From JAJFFW01 sp039187035 (GTDB taxonomy: Bacteria > Pseudomonadota > Alphaproteobacteria > Caulobacterales > Parvularculaceae): a stretch of 34,477 bases of DNA. The stretch spans positions 1 to 34,477 of the forward strand of contig JBCCZS010000011.1 in NCBI GenBank assembly GCA_039187035.1, read 5' to 3'. The position numbers were made by a program, and so were the translations under genes. Numbering within the stretch: position 1 is the stretch's first letter; every line of letters begins with the position of its first letter. Below are positions 14,675 through 22,963 of this stretch, piece by piece. The notes below the pieces were generated by a model. That model saw nothing but the letters and a program-made list of their open reading frames with translations. It ran no database searches and was not told the origin of the DNA.

Positions 14675-17671
14675 TTAGTCGAACAGGGCGCGTCCGATGA
14701 GCGACGGGCGCAACTGGAAGCCCAAATATACGTAACGCCCGATGATCTGATTGATCTGTGTGGTGCCGTCGGTCTCAAGGCCCGTCGTTTGGTTGGCCGT
14801 GAAGTTCTCTGCAAAGAGGATCGGCTCGGCGTTCGTCAGATTGTTGATCCCCGCGAAGAGTTCGAACTCCTCATTGACGGCGAAGCGCGCCTGAATGTCG
14901 TGCTGGAAGTAGTCGTCGACATTGAAGCCGGTGAACCGGATCGGCCCGGCGACCAGCGGCACGGGCAATACGTTGACCTCGCAATTCGGATCGCAAAGGA
15001 CGCCCCCGGCGAAATTCGGATCGGTGTCCGTGGGCTCATTGTCGATGACCGTCGAGCCGGTCCAACGCAGATTGTATTGGAACGAGAGCGGGCCGACGTC
15101 GACGCCCATATTTGCGTTGATCTGGTGCTTGGGCGCGAAGATCTCTCCTTGGTCGAAATCGGGCCCGGCGCCGGCGTCGGTGAAGAGTTCGTCAAGATAC
15201 GTATAATTGACGCTGACGTACCAGTCGCCGAGATCGCGCCCGAAAAGCGCCTCCAACGCATCCGGCGACGGATCATATTGAAAGCCGACGTCGATCCCTT
15301 TCGTCCCCAGGCCGCCGATATTCGTGTTGATCGCGTCGACCCGTGCGATCCGGCCGAGCTGCGCGCCGTTCGTTCCCCGGAATACAAGGTCCGAGAACGC
15401 TCCGGTCAGGAGATTGTCCCGGATTACGAGCGAATTCGACGGGGCCTGAATGGCGTTGTCGATCTGTACCGAGAAATAGTCGACGGTAATGCTCAAATCC
15501 GGCGCCGACTGCGGCGTCAAGACGACGCCCGCCGTCCAGGAACGCGCGGTTTCTTCCGATACGTTCGGATTGCCGCCGTTAAACCCGGTGACCGACTGGA
15601 GCACTTCCTGGGTGTAGTTGAGCGATCCGTCGCGCGCGATCGCTTGGGCGATTTCCGGGATGGCGCGGCACGCATCGTCAAACTCGCCCGTAGACGTCGC
15701 CGAGACGTTGGCGCACGGATCGGAGATCGTGGGAAAGGTCTGCGACTGCGGGGAAAAGAGTTCGGTGATGTTCGGCGCCCGGATGGCGACCGCGCGTTTC
15801 CCGCGGAACCGCAGATCCTGCGAGGGCGCCCAGACGATCCCCGCGTTCCAGGCCGTCGTCGTCCCGACGGTGGAATAGTCGGAAAGCCGGACCGCGCCGT
15901 TCAGCGTCAAGTCCTCCGCCCACGCAACATCGGCAAAAACAGGAATGCTCGTTTCAAAGAAGAATTCTTTGACGTTGAACTCCCCGACGACGTCGGGAAG
16001 CGCATTCGATGAGTTCGCGCCCAGGTTCGTCGTTGAGTCCCAATTCGTGTTGCTGCGTTCCTCGCGGTACTCAAAGCCCGCCGACCACGAGACGGGGCCG
16101 CCGGGCAGCGTGAAATAAGCCTCCGTGTCGGCGGTCAGAAACGCGGTCAACACTTCTTGTTCGATAAAGGCGTCGCGAAAAATCTCCGCCCGCGTCCATG
16201 TCACAGCCTCCGGGCTCGCCGCGTTCAATCCGAACAGATTGATCGGCACGCACCCGTTTTGCCGCGCAAATGCGTCGACGCATCGGAACGCGCCCGGATT
16301 GTCAGGGTCGGGTTCGGCTTGAAGCGCGGCGTTCAACCGCAACGAATCGATCGACGCGGTCGAGACCTGCGCGTCGTCCGTCCGACCGAAAACGTACGAG
16401 ATCTCAAAGTCGAGACCGTCCGTGATGGACCCGTTGAACCCGCCGGCGAGCCGCAGCGTGTTGCGGTCGAAGTCCTGTCCGCGGAACCCGAATTCCGTCA
16501 TGCGCCGCGCCCAACCGAGCTCGGTTTGCCCGTTCGCGATCGCGGGCCCGCAGATTTCGTCCGGGCAGAACGGGTTGTCCACGGGGATGGCCGGCAAGCC
16601 GGTGATGAGCGTGTCCGCCGGCACGGGCTCGATCTGCGAGAAGCCTTTGACGTTGGCGAACTTGCCCTCAAAGAAAAAGGACAGCCTGTCAGATAACTCA
16701 TAGTCGACATTGGCGTTGACGACGAACCGTTCGAGCGGCGTCTGGATGACGCGGGCGGCCGACCGGTTGAACCCGTCCGTCGACACGTTGAACGGGCGAA
16801 CGGCGCCGCTATCCGGATCGACGACGAGATCGTCGCCGGACGTGAGGGAATCGAGCCCGCCGCCGTCAATGTCGAAGCGGCCTAATGGGCCGAACGACGA
16901 GAAGACCGGCGCCAAAATGGGTCCGCTCGGTCCGATGCCGAGCGTGTCGACCTTACACCAATCGCGATCGACGCAATCAATTTGGTCCTGCTTCTCATAG
17001 GTGAAATTCATGATGAAGCCGCCGCGCCCGCTGTCGAATTCATCGCCCGCGGTCGCCGAGACGGTGTACCGCTGACCGTCATAGGCGTCGGGCGCGACGC
17101 CGTACTGCGTGCGTAACTGGACGCCGTCGAACGACCGCCGGGTGATCAAATTGACGACGCCCGCAACGGCGTCGGCGCCATATTGGGCGGTCGCGCCGCC
17201 GGTGATGACTTCAATCCGTTCGATTAAGTCCGTCGGGAATGTATTGAAGTCGACGACCGTGCTTCCGGCGACGCCCGAAACATGGCGACGCCCGTTGACC
17301 AAAACGACGGTTCGGTTGCTGCCGAGGTTGCGCAGATTGATGCCGTTAACGCCGTTGGCGGACGTTGAGAAAACCGTGCTTGTGGCCGTGAAGGCGGACG
17401 ATCCCGTCGCCGGCAGCTCACGCAAGACGTCCGCCAAGTTCGTCTCGCCGGTGCGCGCGATATAGGTGTCGGGCAAGACGGCGAGCGGCGTCGGCGAGCG
17501 TTCAGGCCCGATCCCGAGCCGCGTGCCGGTGACGACGATCGTCTCTTCGTCGTCGTCCGGTTCCTGAGCGAGCGCGCCAGGCGCGGCGAGCGCGACGGCG
17601 GCTAACGCGCCCGCTGAGACGCACAAGCGCAAGTCCTCTGCAAAGCGCAGCGTATACTGAGTTTTCGACAT
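14675..17671 (-). CDS. Large TonB-dependent outer-membrane receptor
   Basis: The start is the ATG at 17671 because AAGGAGG lies six bases upstream; a further ATG at 17686 overlaps that site and is less likely. The 998-residue product has a signal peptide (1-35, ending GALAQ), a TonB box (ETIVVTG, about 43-49), and a plug domain with VNGRRHVSG and IERIEVITGGATAQYGADAVAG. The long barrel contains several closely spaced cysteine pairs (CVDRDWC, CPDEIC, CDPNC), typical of the roughly 1000-residue receptors of Caulobacter- and Sphingomonas-type bacteria. Such receptors take up carbohydrates, peptides or metal chelates. It is transcribed towards the racemase gene 167 bases downstream, so it may serve the same island, but a hairpin separates them. 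The ligand is unknown. Confidence 0.92.
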   Translation of the reverse strand: MSKTQYTLRFAEDLRLCVSAGALAAVALAAPGALAQEPDDDEETIVVTGTRLGIGPERSPTPLAVLPDTYIARTGETNLADVLRELPATGSSAFTATSTVFSTSANGVNGINLRNLGSNRTVVLVNGRRHVSGVAGSTVVDFNTFPTDLIERIEVITGGATAQYGADAVAGVVNLITRRSFDGVQLRTQYGVAPDAYDGQRYTVSATAGDEFDSGRGGFIMNFTYEKQDQIDCVDRDWCKVDTLGIGPSGPILAPVFSSFGPLGRFDIDGGGLDSLTSGDDLVVDPDSGAVRPFNVSTDGFNRSAARVIQTPLERFVVNANVDYELSDRLSFFFEGKFANVKGFSQIEPVPADTLITGLPAIPVDNPFCPDEICGPAIANGQTELGWARRMTEFGFRGQDFDRNTLRLAGGFNGSITDGLDFEISYVFGRTDDAQVSTASIDSLRLNAALQAEPDPDNPGAFRCVDAFARQNGCVPINLFGLNAASPEAVTWTRAEIFRDAFIEQEVLTAFLTADTEAYFTLPGGPVSWSAGFEYREERSNTNWDSTTNLGANSSNALPDVVGEFNVKEFFFETSIPVFADVAWAEDLTLNGAVRLSDYSTVGTTTAWNAGIVWAPSQDLRFRGKRAVAIRAPNITELFSPQSQTFPTISDPCANVSATSTGEFDDACRAIPEIAQAIARDGSLNYTQEVLQSVTGFNGGNPNVSEETARSWTAGVVLTPQSAPDLSITVDYFSVQIDNAIQAPSNSLVIRDNLLTGAFSDLVFRGTNGAQLGRIARVDAINTNIGGLGTKGIDVGFQYDPSPDALEALFGRDLGDWYVSVNYTYLDELFTDAGAGPDFDQGEIFAPKHQINANMGVDVGPLSFQYNLRWTGSTVIDNEPTDTDPNFAGGVLCDPNCEVNVLPVPLVAGPIRFTGFNVDDYFQHDIQARFAVNEEFELFAGINNLTNAEPILFAENFTANQTTGLETDGTTQINQIIGRYVYLGFQLRPSLIGRALFD

Positions 17672-17803
17672 GACAGCCTCCTTCAATGTGCAGGAGCGGT
17701 CCGACAGCGCGACGGCGCCGACGCGATCGAGTTCGCCCGCCCGAGGGTTAAGACCTCGGCGAAACGACGAGCCCTCACGTCGAAACGAGCGCGTGCGGAT
17801 GAG

Positions 17804-17820
17804 TGTGATGAAATTGTCAC
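17804..17820 (+). promoter_or_regulatory. PhoB-box-like direct repeat (tentative)
   Basis: TGTGAT (17804-17809) and TGTCAC (17815-17820) start exactly 11 bases apart, with A-rich GAAAT and GAAAG following each. This is the spacing and spacer composition of a Pho box, although the first repeat deviates at one position. It lies about 135 bases upstream of the minus-strand receptor start. With only one well-matched half, chance similarity is likely enough to keep confidence low. Confidence 0.2.
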
Positions 17821-17868
17821 GAAAGCGCGGCGTCGGGTTGCAGGGGGCCGGCCGATGCGCTTATCGTC

Positions 17869-17900
17869 AAAAAAGGCCGAGCTGCGCCAACAGCTCGGCC
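17869..17900 (-). terminator. Rho-independent terminator upstream of the receptor gene
   Basis: GGCCGAGCTG (17875-17884) and CAGCTCGGCC (17891-17900) form a perfect ten-pair stem with a six-base loop. On the minus strand it is followed by six T residues (17874-17869). It points towards the receptor gene whose start is about 200 bases downstream, so it either ends an unseen short RNA or antisense transcript, or acts as an attenuator in the receptor leader. Confidence 0.75.
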
Positions 17901-18084
17901 AAAGAGTTAAACCGAAGGGACTATCAACGGTTAGGACATCTAAGGGCTCACAAAGACATCCTGTTGATTTGACACCGCACCCGCAGGCCGACCTCAAAAA
18001 AATTCGCAAAGACGAATTGATCGGCGCTCAAGGGACCAAGCGGGGTCGAGCGGCGGCGCGACCGCCGGACATGGAGTTCGCCCT

Positions 18085-18780
18085 GTGGATGAACGAAACC
18101 GGCTCTACGAACGACTGGCGCCCGACGACGGGGCGGACCCGCGCGTTCGTCGGCAACTATCCCGCATCACCAAAGTTATTCGAGAAAACGACGCAGTCCT
18201 CGTCGGTTGGTTGACCGATAAGCTGGGCGACGCGGACGCGGCCCAAGACGTCGCGCAGGACGCCTATGTGCGTGTATGGCGCTACGCGCAGAAGACGGTG
18301 ATCGACAACCCCCGCGCGCTCTTGTTCAAAACCGCGGCCAATCTCGCCGTAAACGAGTTTCGCGCGCGCCGGCGCCGGATGCCGAATTTCTCGCTCGGCG
18401 ACGACGAAACCGACGAAGACGGCGTGGCGTCCATCCCGTCGGACGAGCCGACGCCGGAAGACGTCGCGCTCGCGCAAGGGCAAGTTCGGTTGTCGCTCGG
18501 CGTCATTGAAGCCCTGCCGGTGAAAGTGCGCCGCGCCTTCGTCATGAGCCGGTTCGAGAATAAGACGTACTCGGAAATCGCCGTCCGCCTCGACGTCTCC
18601 GTGAGCAGCGTCGAGAAATATATGATCACGGCCCTGAAGGCGCTGTCCGACGCGATTTCCGAAACACGGTCAACGGATAGAAATGTCGTCCGGTTTCCGC
18701 GTCGGAAGAAGGGCGCAGGGTCTCGTCGCAGCGGAAATCCGCACGGACGGCCGAACAAAAGCGGGGAGGACGGGTCATGA
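18085..18780 (+). CDS. FecI-like ECF sigma factor
   Basis: The 231-residue product is an RNA polymerase sigma factor of the ECF class. Region 2 is recognisable at about 43-67 (DADAAQDVAQDAYVRVWRY) followed by FKTAANLAVNEFRARRRR. Region 4 lies at about 137-190, with LPVKVRRAFVMSRFENKTYSEIA and the helix-turn-helix VSVSSVEKYM. A basic tail (RRKK, HGRPNKSG) extends beyond the usual end. The start is GTG at 18085, with ATGGAG eight bases upstream. The gene overlaps the following fecR-like gene by ATGA. FecI-type sigma factors direct transcription of a receptor operon when the partner FecR relays a signal from a ligand-loaded outer-membrane transducer, and that arrangement is present here. Its target promoters are not identified. 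Confidence 0.92.
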   Translation: MDERNRLYERLAPDDGADPRVRRQLSRITKVIRENDAVLVGWLTDKLGDADAAQDVAQDAYVRVWRYAQKTVIDNPRALLFKTAANLAVNEFRARRRRMPNFSLGDDETDEDGVASIPSDEPTPEDVALAQGQVRLSLGVIEALPVKVRRAFVMSRFENKTYSEIAVRLDVSVSSVEKYMITALKALSDAISETRSTDRNVVRFPRRKKGAGSRRSGNPHGRPNKSGEDGS

Positions 18781-19757
18781 CGCCGATGAAGAACGCTGAC
18801 GACGCGGCGCGTTACTGGGTCGTACGCGAACAGTCGGGGACGCTGTCCGACGCGGAGAGAAAGGCGCTGCAGGAGTGGCTCGAGAACCCGGGCGCGGCGG
18901 CCGCCTTTCGCAAGGCGCAGCGCGCGCTCGCCGCCGCCGACGCGCACGCGGACGCGCTTCTCCAGCGGCAATTTGAAGACGAACTCGCCGCATTGGCCGA
19001 CCAGGGCGCCGAACGCCCCGCGCCGCGCGTCCCGCTTCGCGCAGCAATTGCGGCGGGCCTCGCTTGCCTCGTCGTCGGCGCGGGCCTCCTCGCCGCCCTG
19101 TCGAACGCCGAGCCCGCGCGCACCCTCGCCACCGCCCGGGGCGGGTCTGAGCGCCTCGCGCTCAAGGACGGCTCGGTGTTGACGATGAACACGGCGACGA
19201 CGTTAGGCATTGACTATTCGCGGGCGGAGCGCCGCGTGTCGTTGCCGGCGGGCGAGGCGTTCTTCGACGTCGCCCGCAACCCTGAACGACCCTTCGTCGT
19301 GCAAACGCCGCATGGCGACGTTCAAGTGACCGGCACGTCGTTCAATATAGAGACGGACGACGCCGGCTCGACGATCTCCGTCGTCTCCGGATCCGTCCGT
19401 GTACGCTCCGGCGTCAATGACGGCCCGACGCTTCTTGCCGGCGACGCCGTTTCGATCGCGCCGAGCGGCGCGTTCTCACCCGTGACGGACTTCGACCCGC
19501 AAGTGGAGCTCGCTTGGCGAGACGGCAAAGTCCGTTTTTTAAACACCCCGTTGAATGACGTGGCCGCGGAACTCAATCGGTATTTCGAAACGCCGATCAG
19601 GATCGGCGACGCGTCGCTCCTGGCGCTGCCCGTCACGGGCGATTTTAGTACGCGCGATCAATCGGTCGCGGTGAACAGCCTTGCGCTGGCCTTCTCGCTG
19701 CGCGTCGATCGCGACGCCGAGGTCGTCATCTTACGGCCGGCCGAGGAAGGCCGATGA
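18777..19757 (+). CDS. FecR-like anti-sigma/signal relay protein
   Basis: The 326-residue protein has the standard FecR layout. A cytoplasmic DUF4880-type N-terminus (AARYWVVREQSGTLSDAERKALQEWL) is expected to hold the sigma factor. One membrane segment follows at about residues 85-106, then a periplasmic FecR domain (GGSERLALKDGSVLTMNTAT, VSLPAGEAFFDVA, VTGTSFNI) and a C-terminal DUF4974-like domain (VRFLNTPLNDVAAELNRYF). It is joined to the sigma gene upstream and the receptor gene downstream by ATGA overlaps, so the three are coupled in one operon. The C-terminal domain is expected to contact the STN domain of the receptor in the periplasm and pass the signal to the sigma factor. Confidence 0.92.
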   Translation: MTPMKNADDAARYWVVREQSGTLSDAERKALQEWLENPGAAAAFRKAQRALAAADAHADALLQRQFEDELAALADQGAERPAPRVPLRAAIAAGLACLVVGAGLLAALSNAEPARTLATARGGSERLALKDGSVLTMNTATTLGIDYSRAERRVSLPAGEAFFDVARNPERPFVVQTPHGDVQVTGTSFNIETDDAGSTISVVSGSVRVRSGVNDGPTLLAGDAVSIAPSGAFSPVTDFDPQVELAWRDGKVRFLNTPLNDVAAELNRYFETPIRIGDASLLALPVTGDFSTRDQSVAVNSLALAFSLRVDRDAEVVILRPAEEGR

Positions 19758-22700
19758 GCCTTGGGCCCCTCGCCGCGCTCTTCTTGTCGGCCGACGCGGC
19801 GTCGCCGGCCGCGATCGCGAGCGCGCGCGTCGCCTTTGCGCTGTCGCCGGCGCAAGACGTCGTCATGGCGTTTGCCGATCGCAACGGCTTATCGATCGTC
19901 GCCGACGGTCGGCTGCTTGAGGGGCGCAAGATCGCCGTTCCCCGGGCCGACGCGCCGCCGGTCGCCGCCCTTCAAGAGGCGCTTCGCCCTGCGGGCCTCG
20001 TTCTCCAGCAAATCGGCGAGCGGGCCTTCGTCGTCACCGCAGCGAAGGGCCCTTCGGCGGCCGCCGCTCCCCCGCCGATCGCGAACCCGGTCCGGCCAAC
20101 GGCGCCCCCGCTCCTCATCGATACGATCGTCGTCACCGCCGCAGCCTTCGGCCCGGCGGACTATTCCATCGCCCCCGGATCATTTTCGATCGACGAAGAG
20201 CTCCTCCAGCTTTTTAACGTCAACCGCACGTCCGACGCGATTTACGAGCTGCCGCAATCGTTAAGCTCGTTCACCTCGGCGAACTCCAGCTTGGCGGCGG
20301 CCGCGGCCGGGCTTAACCTCGCTGATTTGCGGGGCTTGGGGCCGGAGCGAACGCTCGTTCTTTTCGACGGCAAGCGCATCGGGTCCGTCGCGGGCGGCAA
20401 CGGGACCGTCGCCGGCGTGGATCTGAACGCCCTGCCCCAGCCGTTTATCCAACGCATCGAGGTCAACCCGTTCGCGCAAGGCGCCCGCATCGGTCCGGAG
20501 GCGGTCGGCGGCGTCATCAACCTTGTTCCCAAACGGCTCGACGACGGGATCGAGGCCGGGGCGCGCTACGGGGTCTCGGCCCTGTCGGACGCCGAAGAAA
20601 CGCTTTTGTACGCGATCGGCGGCGCCGCCCTGCCCGCGCTTGACGCATCGATTACGGCCGGCGTGAGCTATGCGGAAGATCCGGGGCTGACCGGACGAGA
20701 CCGCGCCCTGACGGCGGGGAATTTCGGGCTGGCGCTCGACGGCCGGCGATCGTCCGCACCCGGCGCGACGCTGGCGCCGGGCTTCGCCGGCTCGGTCGTC
20801 GGTCCGCGCGCGATCCTGGTCGGCGCGCTCGATCAGGCGGGGGACGTGCGCCTCGTCGAGAGCGCTTTCCAGCAAGTCGACGGGTCGGGCGGCTTGGAGC
20901 CCTTCGTCAATCGTTCGGATCAATTATTTAATTGGAGCCTCAATCAAACGACGCTGATCCCGGCGAGACGATGGACGGGTTTTGCGTCGGCGCGCACCGA
21001 ACGCGGCGACGCGGACTTTCGCCTCGAAGGGTGGGTAACGCGCTCGTCGTCGCAATCGCAGTTATCGTCTGTTTCCGGCTCCTTCGAAGTCGGGACGAAC
21101 CCCGTCACCGGGGACGCCGTTTCCGTACCGCTGGATAATCCTTTTCTCACCGACGAAATCACCGATTTTGCGGCCTCCGAGTTCGGAGGTCAGACGGACT
21201 CGCTCCTCTTTGTACGGCGTTTTTCCGAAGTCGGGCCGCGTAGGGGCGAGATTGACCGCACATACGCGAATATCTTCGCCGACATGGATCGCCGCTTCGG
21301 GGAGCGGGCGGCCTTGCAGGTTCAGTATCGGTTCGGCTCGTCCGACGTCGGCGCGACGTTCTTCAACACGGTCGACCAAACCCGTCTCGCACAGTCGCTC
21401 GACGTCGACCTGTGCGCGGCGACGCCCGGTTGCGCGCCGCTCGACATCATCAATACGGACGCCGACAACGCCGCGGCCGGCGCTTTTATTCGCGCCGCCC
21501 CGAATGAGGAGCGCTATCTCCTTCGCGAACATGAATTCCGAACCGCGTTCACGCTGTTCGAGCCGCCCTTACTGGGGTCCTCAGGCCGGTTGACCGTCGA
21601 CGCGCGCTATGCGCGACAACGGCTATCCTTCAACGTCCTCGCCGTCGGCGATCCGCCGGCGCTTGGGTCGTTCATCGCACCGCAAACCGAAGCTGCGCTC
21701 AATCTCGGCGAAGTCGGCTTATCGCTGCGCACGCCGCTCGGGGCGCGGGCCGGCCCCGTTAATCTGGCCGCCGACTATCGCGTCACCGTCGGCGAACGCT
21801 ATGGGGCCGTCCATAACGCGAACGTCTCGCTCGACGTTACGCCTACGGACGGGCTGACGCTTTATGGGTCAGGGCAGCGCGGGGGCCGAGCGCCGACCTT
21901 GATCGAACTCTTTCAGGTCGGCCAGGGACGCGAGGAGATAATCGCCGATCCATGCGATAGCGGCGCGCCGAACCGATCCCCGACCGTCCTGACCAACTGC
22001 GCCTCCAGCGGCCCGTTCGGCGTCGATTCCGATTTTCAACAAACGCAGCTTCTCGCTTTTTCACGTACCGTCGGCAATCCTGATCTCGAACCGGAAGAGA
22101 ATTGGAGTTGGAACGCGGGGGTCTCGTTAACCCAAGACGTGTTCGGCGGCGCAGCGCCAGGCCGCTTTGCGGTGCGGGCCGAATGGCAAGAGACGGTCGT
22201 CGACAACTACGTCGACATTTTATCCGATCCGATCACCGCCTGTTATGAGAGCGACGGGTTGTCCTCCTTCGGGTGCGCCGGCAACGAACTCGCGCCAGGC
22301 GGGTTCGTTCAGCGCGACGCCGAAACCCGCGAGATCAGCGCGCACTTTCGTCCCTTAATCAACCAAGGGCGCTTCCGTCGGCGCGGCCTCGACCTTGAAG
22401 CGCGCTATACGCTCGCATTACCGGCGTCGCGCCCGATCGATCGCCTATGGGCTTCAGCACTCCATTCGTATACCGACAGGGTCGTCCGCGAGGATGAATT
22501 CGGCGTCCAAGAACTGACGGGCTCGCTGGACTTCCCGCGCCATCAAACATTTCTTTCGGTCGGCGTCTCCAGGGGGGCGTTGGATTTTTCGTCGATGCTG
22601 CGGCGACGCGGCGCGACGCTCGCCAACCCATTCGTCGGTTCGGTCCCCGCGGTCGCGACGTTCGATCTCTCCTACCGGCATTCGTTCGGCGAGCGCGCGG

Positions 22701-22837
22701 ACCTGGTCGCGACGATTGAAAACGTTTCAAACCGGCCGCCGCCGCTCGTTTTATTCGGCGCCCGCGCGCTCGTCGCGCCGCAATATTACGACCTCATCGG
22801 ACGGCGCTTTTCTATCGGTTTTCGAAGCGCGCTTTGA
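19754..22837 (+). CDS. TonB-dependent transducer/receptor with STN signalling domain
   Basis: The 1027-residue receptor begins at the ATGA overlap with fecR. Its N-terminal hydrophobic segment lacks Lys or Arg, which makes the signal peptide atypical. An STN (secretin/TonB short N-terminal) domain follows at about 29-97 (LSPAQDVVMAFADRNGLSIV to AFVVTA), then a proline-rich linker, a TonB box (DTIVVTA, 123-129), a plug with RTLVLFDGKRIGSVAGGNG and IQRIEVNPFAQGARIGPEAVGGVINL, and a long barrel carrying a Cys-bracketed loop (CDSGAPNRSPTVLTNC). The STN domain is the hallmark of cell-surface signalling transducers that contact FecR. The ligand is unknown. The next gene encodes a cellulose-binding-type protein, so a carbohydrate-related signal is possible but unproven. 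Confidence 0.92.
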   Translation: MSLGPLAALFLSADAASPAAIASARVAFALSPAQDVVMAFADRNGLSIVADGRLLEGRKIAVPRADAPPVAALQEALRPAGLVLQQIGERAFVVTAAKGPSAAAAPPPIANPVRPTAPPLLIDTIVVTAAAFGPADYSIAPGSFSIDEELLQLFNVNRTSDAIYELPQSLSSFTSANSSLAAAAAGLNLADLRGLGPERTLVLFDGKRIGSVAGGNGTVAGVDLNALPQPFIQRIEVNPFAQGARIGPEAVGGVINLVPKRLDDGIEAGARYGVSALSDAEETLLYAIGGAALPALDASITAGVSYAEDPGLTGRDRALTAGNFGLALDGRRSSAPGATLAPGFAGSVVGPRAILVGALDQAGDVRLVESAFQQVDGSGGLEPFVNRSDQLFNWSLNQTTLIPARRWTGFASARTERGDADFRLEGWVTRSSSQSQLSSVSGSFEVGTNPVTGDAVSVPLDNPFLTDEITDFAASEFGGQTDSLLFVRRFSEVGPRRGEIDRTYANIFADMDRRFGERAALQVQYRFGSSDVGATFFNTVDQTRLAQSLDVDLCAATPGCAPLDIINTDADNAAAGAFIRAAPNEERYLLREHEFRTAFTLFEPPLLGSSGRLTVDARYARQRLSFNVLAVGDPPALGSFIAPQTEAALNLGEVGLSLRTPLGARAGPVNLAADYRVTVGERYGAVHNANVSLDVTPTDGLTLYGSGQRGGRAPTLIELFQVGQGREEIIADPCDSGAPNRSPTVLTNCASSGPFGVDSDFQQTQLLAFSRTVGNPDLEPEENWSWNAGVSLTQDVFGGAAPGRFAVRAEWQETVVDNYVDILSDPITACYESDGLSSFGCAGNELAPGGFVQRDAETREISAHFRPLINQGRFRRRGLDLEARYTLALPASRPIDRLWASALHSYTDRVVREDEFGVQELTGSLDFPRHQTFLSVGVSRGALDFSSMLRRRGATLANPFVGSVPAVATFDLSYRHSFGERADLVATIENVSNRPPPLVLFGARALVAPQYYDLIGRRFSIGFRSAL

Positions 22838-22896
22838 GGCCGCGAGCCGCATTGAGCGCGTTTAACGCGTCGCCGCGGTGCGCGGCCGCCAACGGC

Positions 22897-22924
22897 GCGC
22901 TGTGTTCGTGCGATGGCACAGCGC
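22897..22924 (+). other. Leader hairpin upstream of the CBM2 protein gene
   Basis: GCGCTGTG (22897-22904) and CACAGCGC (22917-22924) form a perfect eight-base inverted repeat with a 12-base loop, inside the 126-base gap after the receptor gene. No T-run follows directly, so it is more likely an operator or leader structure than a terminator. Confidence 0.35.
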
Positions 22925-22963
22925 TTGCTGCCTAGTTCTCGATTTGAAATTGGGGAAACGAGA

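Larger units (their letters stand above)
17672..18084. promoter_or_regulatory. 413-base divergent intergenic region between receptor and sigma operon
   Basis: No convincing gene was found here. It must contain the minus-strand promoter of the 998-residue receptor and the plus-strand promoter of the sigma-fecR-receptor operon. It also holds a minus-strand intrinsic terminator (17869-17900), a weak AATTCG/CGAATT hairpin (18001-18018) followed on the minus strand by a T-run, and a PhoB-box-like direct repeat (17804-17820). The part 17900-18020 is more AT-rich than the coding flanks. No cobalamin or other known riboswitch was recognised. Confidence 0.5.

Noticed and set aside
14789..16012. Open frame of 407 codons on the plus strand opposite the large receptor
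   Set aside because: It has no motif, and the minus-strand receptor with TonB box and plug explains this region fully.
17672..17686. Upstream ATG giving five extra residues on the large receptor
   Set aside because: The extra codons contain the AAGGAGG that serves the ATG at 17671.
17804..17820. CRP-type site in the TGTGA...TCAC sequence
   Set aside because: The half-sites are separated by eight bases, not the six of the TGTGA-N6-TCACA consensus.
17672..18084. Cobalamin riboswitch or other known riboswitch before the receptor genes
   Set aside because: No conserved B12-box-like or other riboswitch core was recognised; only terminator-like hairpins are visible.
22913..22963. Upstream ATG giving a 532-residue CBM2 protein with MAQRLLPSSRF
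   Set aside because: There is no ribosome-binding sequence before it, and part of it lies in the leader hairpin; the ATG at 22964 has a purine-rich site directly upstream. The extra residues do not form a signal peptide.
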